In this document: piece by piece, positions 60,582-64,000 of the stretch
How positions within the stretch are numbered: position 1 is the stretch's first letter
Layout of the letters: each line of letters opens with the position of its first letter
Assembly: GCA_022496805.1 (NCBI GenBank)
Contig: CM040103.1
Span: 3,180,001 to 3,244,000, forward strand
Direction: 5' to 3'
Source of the DNA: Pohlia nutans
Lineage: Eukaryota > Streptophyta > Bryopsida > Bryales > Mniaceae
Length of the DNA stretch: 64,000 nt
Translations under genes and position numbers: made by a program
The notes under the pieces: model-generated
What the model was told of the DNA's origin: nothing
Seen by the model: only the letters and a program-made list of their open reading frames with translations
Databases searched by the model: none

Positions 60582-60755
60582 ATGAGTTTTTAAAATCAAA
60601 ATTAAACTTACACTTATATACGCCTTTCACAAAAAATTAACTTGAGTTGTATAGAAAGATTTTAGTACATAATTAGGTCTTGCCATTTATAGGGTTGGAT
60701 TTTTTTTAAAGGATCTTTTATAATTTATTTCTAAAAACACGTATGAATATGTATA

Positions 60756-60834
<79 letters not shown>

Positions 60835-61186
60835 CATGTTAAATTTAAAATACATTTTTGATTTGAAAATGATGTGATTGAATAAAAATTGGAAATTTGT
60901 GACATGGTGAAATTATACTAGCATGTTTTTTTTTGGTATAATTGTATAGATTATAGTTTTCTAATAATTTATTCAAGATTCAAAATGCGTTGAGGGTGTT
61001 TTGACGCTAGGGTGTCATAGTTCCCAACGAAAGAAGTTTCTAATATTGTAAAGCATTTGCATTAATGACATAATATGATAAATAAGAAAATACCAAAAAC
61101 ATCATACTACAGTAAAAATGGAAATTTTTGGAATTTTTTCAAACACGTTTTACTTTGCTTTGGAATTTGGAGAATATTCTTAAAAT
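60582..61186. repeat. Gene-free DNA with a long (TA)n microsatellite
   Basis: A (TA)n run of about 65 bp preceded by gtgtgt lies at about 60760-60832. No gene. A shorter (TA)n lies at 62113-62143. Confidence 0.8.
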
Positions 61187-62109
61187 GGGGGGCGCACAGG
61201 GAGCCCAGTTTAGTTGAGTTGAACTTAGCTAGTTGAGATTTTCAACTGAACTGTGAATTGCACAGGCAGTTCAGTTTAATCAATTAAGTTGAAAATTTTC
61301 AACCTGAGTTTGAATGTTTTTAAATTGTAGGCCACACAGGAAAATCGATTGAAAATAAAGAGATGGATGAGAATTCATAATCCATCAATGTACCTTTAAA
61401 CCTTTTATTCATAAAGATCATTTAATTGCAATGATTAGTTAGTGTATGAATCTATGCCATCTTACTTTTTAATTTGCACTTAATTGAATAAATTATTTCA
61501 AAGCCATGTTTAAATAAATAAGAGTGTATTGCTATAATTTGGCACATAATACATTATTTTAGAATATAATGATATATTTTAAAAAAAATTAGAATAATTT
61601 TAAAAATTACAATATTTTAATACAAATTAGCGTATTTTGTTATAAAATTTCATTCAAACTTTCATTCAATTATCCCCTAAACATCACAAAAGCCCCACGG
61701 GTTTTTAGAAAGGAACAATTGAAAAAAAGAGTAATTTTTCTCAACCAAATTAAGCGAGGATTGGTGCGTTGAAAAGCTACTGAAAAAGCAATTTAAATTC
61801 CAATTTTGCACTTCATTTGAAAGATTATGGACTCATTGGCAAGCAATTGAAGTTATCGAAATGAACAAAAATTGAGGTTGGGATAGTTGAGGTCGTTTTT
61901 TGAAAAGTGCCGCAACAATGCTGGCCAACATAACCGTTTTTTTGTTTTTTTATTTTTTTTCTAAAATTTAGATTCCTTTCACATTTCCTCCTTGACGTTT
62001 AACGTTTAAGGGTTATAACGACATGAATGTGCTACACTTCTTGTTTAGTTTGTGCCACCTGTTTGAGAAAAATGTATACATATGTAGTTTAAAATACCAT
62101 TAAATGCAC

Positions 62110-62147
<38 letters not shown>

Positions 62148-62671
62148 ATTTTATATACACATCATATATATAATTAATATATAACTAAAATACTTAAAAA
62201 TAATTTAAATACTTAAATACTTAATACTTAATAATTTTAAACATATATATATACCTGCACCTTACTACACCTTACAGAAAATTACCATAAATATATGCAC
62301 CACAAGTATCTAGGTTAGATAACTGCAATAGTCAATTTCAATAGCAGCAGCAACCACAATAGCTGCACTGCGCAAATATTCATAAAATATGGATAATTGG
62401 GGGGTTAGATGAGAGAAATCATAAAACAATTTTCCGTAAGCATTAGAGAAAACTTCACTCAACGGTGGGGGAGTACCATTGAGTTTCGTAATGTAGTTTT
62501 CAACTATGATGTGGGAGACCGCAATATATATATTTTCTCTCTTAGGGGAGATCACAGTTGAGTATTTTTCTCCCAATTCAACTGAGCCTCTTTGCGCAGC
62601 CTCTGGTTGAAATCAATCTCAATTGAAAAGCACCTCAAATTTCAACTGAACGGCCTTGTGCGCCCCCCCCC
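61187..62671. mobile_element. Putative 1.5-kb element with GGGGGGCGCACA ends
   Basis: ggggggcgcacaggg at the left pairs with ccttgtgcgcccccc at the right. Inside both, cagttgaa-type motifs recur in opposite orientation. The element has no clear target duplication. It carries a nested element at 61674-62012. Confidence 0.5.
61674..62012. mobile_element. Nested TTAA-type element flanked by TTAT
   Basis: TTAT at 61670-61673 and 62013-62016; ends CCCCTAAACATCA and GACGTTTAACGTTTAAGGG. Same end family as 26221-26601, but at a TTAT site. Confidence 0.6.
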
Positions 62672-62689
62672 AAATTTTTTTGATTCTAC

Positions 62690-62930
62690 TTATCTTGGAA
62701 AATCATGTATAACATCTCACTTTTTGAACTAAGAATGAAACTTGACATGATCTAATTGTGCTGTTTTTTTTTGTAAAATCACAATATCTTATTTTGAAGA
62801 TCCATACCTTACAAATGATAGTCAACTAGAACAAGAACCAAGAGAAATTTGGATGGATGAAAAACTGTACACGATGTAGTGTTGAGAAAGGTTCCAATTT
62901 GTTCGTTGTTCATTATATGGACGCAAGCTT
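62690..62930. repeat. Second copy of the 40.7-kb dispersed repeat
   Basis: It matches 40700-40908 plus 41300-41320 without the inserted element, and shares its end with 26760-26800. Confidence 0.7.
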
Positions 62931-63058
62931 GTTGAAAGATTAATCATGGTCATTGATCAAATTGATCATGGATTATTGTCATGGATTTTGACCATGTATA
63001 CACTTTTTGGCAGTCAAAATACTTACTTGACCCATGGATTTGCATCACAGTCAACATA

Positions 63059-63165
63059 CTCCCTCTATAATCATGAAATTAAGCTTAATCCATTAATTTT
63101 AGTAAAATCAACGCTTAATCCATAGACTTCAGTGAGAACAAGGTATTTTTGTGGGACAGAGGGAG
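63059..63165. mobile_element. Stowaway-type MITE
   Basis: CTCCCTCTATAATC and GGGACAGAGGGAG ends, flanked by TA at 63057-63058 and 63166-63167. 107 bp. These are the classic ends and TA duplication of plant Tc1/mariner-derived Stowaway elements. Confidence 0.85.
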
Positions 63166-63167
63166 TA

Positions 63168-64000
63168 TCTAATGGGGTTATTTCACTAAAGAGAAATATA
63201 GAAGTTCAAAGACAAAGAAAGAACAAAAGGAATTTGACAAAAAAAATTGTAAAAAAAAGCTAAAAAAACAAAGAAGATGTAAAATTCTTTGTTTGTCTCT
63301 TTTAAAAAAAAAATCATTTGAACACTGCACTACTTTTTGCTAATAATGAGGGTGGATTTATAGTAAGGGAGGATATCAATGAAGATGACACTAAAATGTA
63401 AAATCAATGCAAAATGAAAATTTTAACCAATTAGTAAAAATTTCAACCCTGAACAATTCCATGATTTTGCAAAATAAAGTATGTTTTTGAAATTAATATT
63501 ACACGCACACACTATTAGCAAAAATTAGTGTAAAGTAGTGTACTGGTAGTAAGTAGGTAAGATCAAATTGTACCTGATGAGATATAAATTTGGAATCAAA
63601 TTGGTATCAAAATTACACAACAAGGCATTTCTATGGCACATTTCGGGATTCTGTAAGTCACGAATGGCATATACCCGTATGGCCCAGTTTATTGATACCC
63701 GTAACGAATATACCGGTAGCGATGGTACCCGTAACGAATTTACCCGTGACCAGTTTATTGATACCCGAGTTCAACCCCAACACTGGTATGAACCGAGGAA
63801 CATCTGTACGGTACAATAGTATTATACACATACACTACTCCGTATCATACAACGACGGAGTGCTTGAGGACGACGCTTACTTAGGGTTCGCAAGATTTCT
63901 TCTCGCACTTTTGAGCTTCATCTCCATTGCCAGTCTTCACACATCAACTTCTCCTGCACAGAGTTCTGCCGTTTCAACGACAGCTTATTCAAGATGAGCC
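63168..64000. other. Unassigned right edge
   Basis: 63680-63770 holds several gata/ggta-cccgtaacgaat repeats. From 63840 composition becomes less AT-rich and could belong to the 5' part of a gene running out of the window, but no family is recognisable. Confidence 0.3.

Noticed and set aside
63568..63997. 135- and 83-codon ORFs at the right edge
   Set aside because: They partly translate short cccgtaacgaat repeats; no family recognised and the gene, if any, would be incomplete.
1..64000. tRNA, rRNA or snRNA genes
   Set aside because: No cloverleaf with conserved A and B boxes and no rRNA core sequence was recognised by eye; a tRNAscan/Infernal run would settle it.

Overview
The window is nuclear DNA of a land plant. 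Its genes have spliced exons with GT/AG borders, lie in AT-rich DNA, and are separated by long stretches of transposon-derived sequence. Three of the proteins are typical plant families: an NDR-like protein, an NPF/NRT1-PTR transporter and a p20-like GNAT. The first gene resembles animal and algal CEP70, a centrosome/basal-body protein. That points to a plant with flagellated sperm (bryophyte, lycophyte, fern, or possibly cycad/Ginkgo). The species cannot be named from the sequence.

Layout. 1-9004 (+): CEP70-like gene in twelve exons; its last introns hold foldback elements. 9005-15480: stacked small transposons and a decayed RNase H fragment, ending in a three-copy tandem repeat. 15915-19893 (+): complete ten-exon NDR-like (NDL) gene. 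19894-23740: repeats and hairpins. 23762-24274 (+): intronless GC-rich GNAT acetyltransferase whose start codon sits 21 bp after a CACTA-type end. 24275-27181: a nest of elements inserted into each other. 27182-33552 (-): five-exon NPF transporter; its introns hold a minisatellite, a CACTA MITE and a 183-bp near-perfect hairpin. 33553-42001: AT-rich, gene-poor, several TIR elements. 42002-44292 (-): four-exon zinc-finger/RING-like gene. 44293-64000: transposon territory dominated by a 7.6-kb CACTA element at 48455-56078, with TSD, TIRs, subterminal repeat arrays, a decayed TNP2/DUF4216 gene and a captured piece of a folate-biopterin transporter gene.

The strongest unexplained signal is a swarm of small non-coding elements that begin CCCY, end RGGG and are flanked by TTAA on both sides. 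For one of them a related copy in this window preserves the unoccupied TTAA site. This is the signature of piggyBac-type transposition, which is not a usual part of land-plant transposon catalogues. A second family (ends AGAGTTA, 3-bp ATT/AAT duplication), an 8-bp-TSD family (ends CTCGGG) and a 9-bp-TSD mini-element are also defined here by their own duplications. The five genes have unrelated functions and do not form a cluster or pathway.
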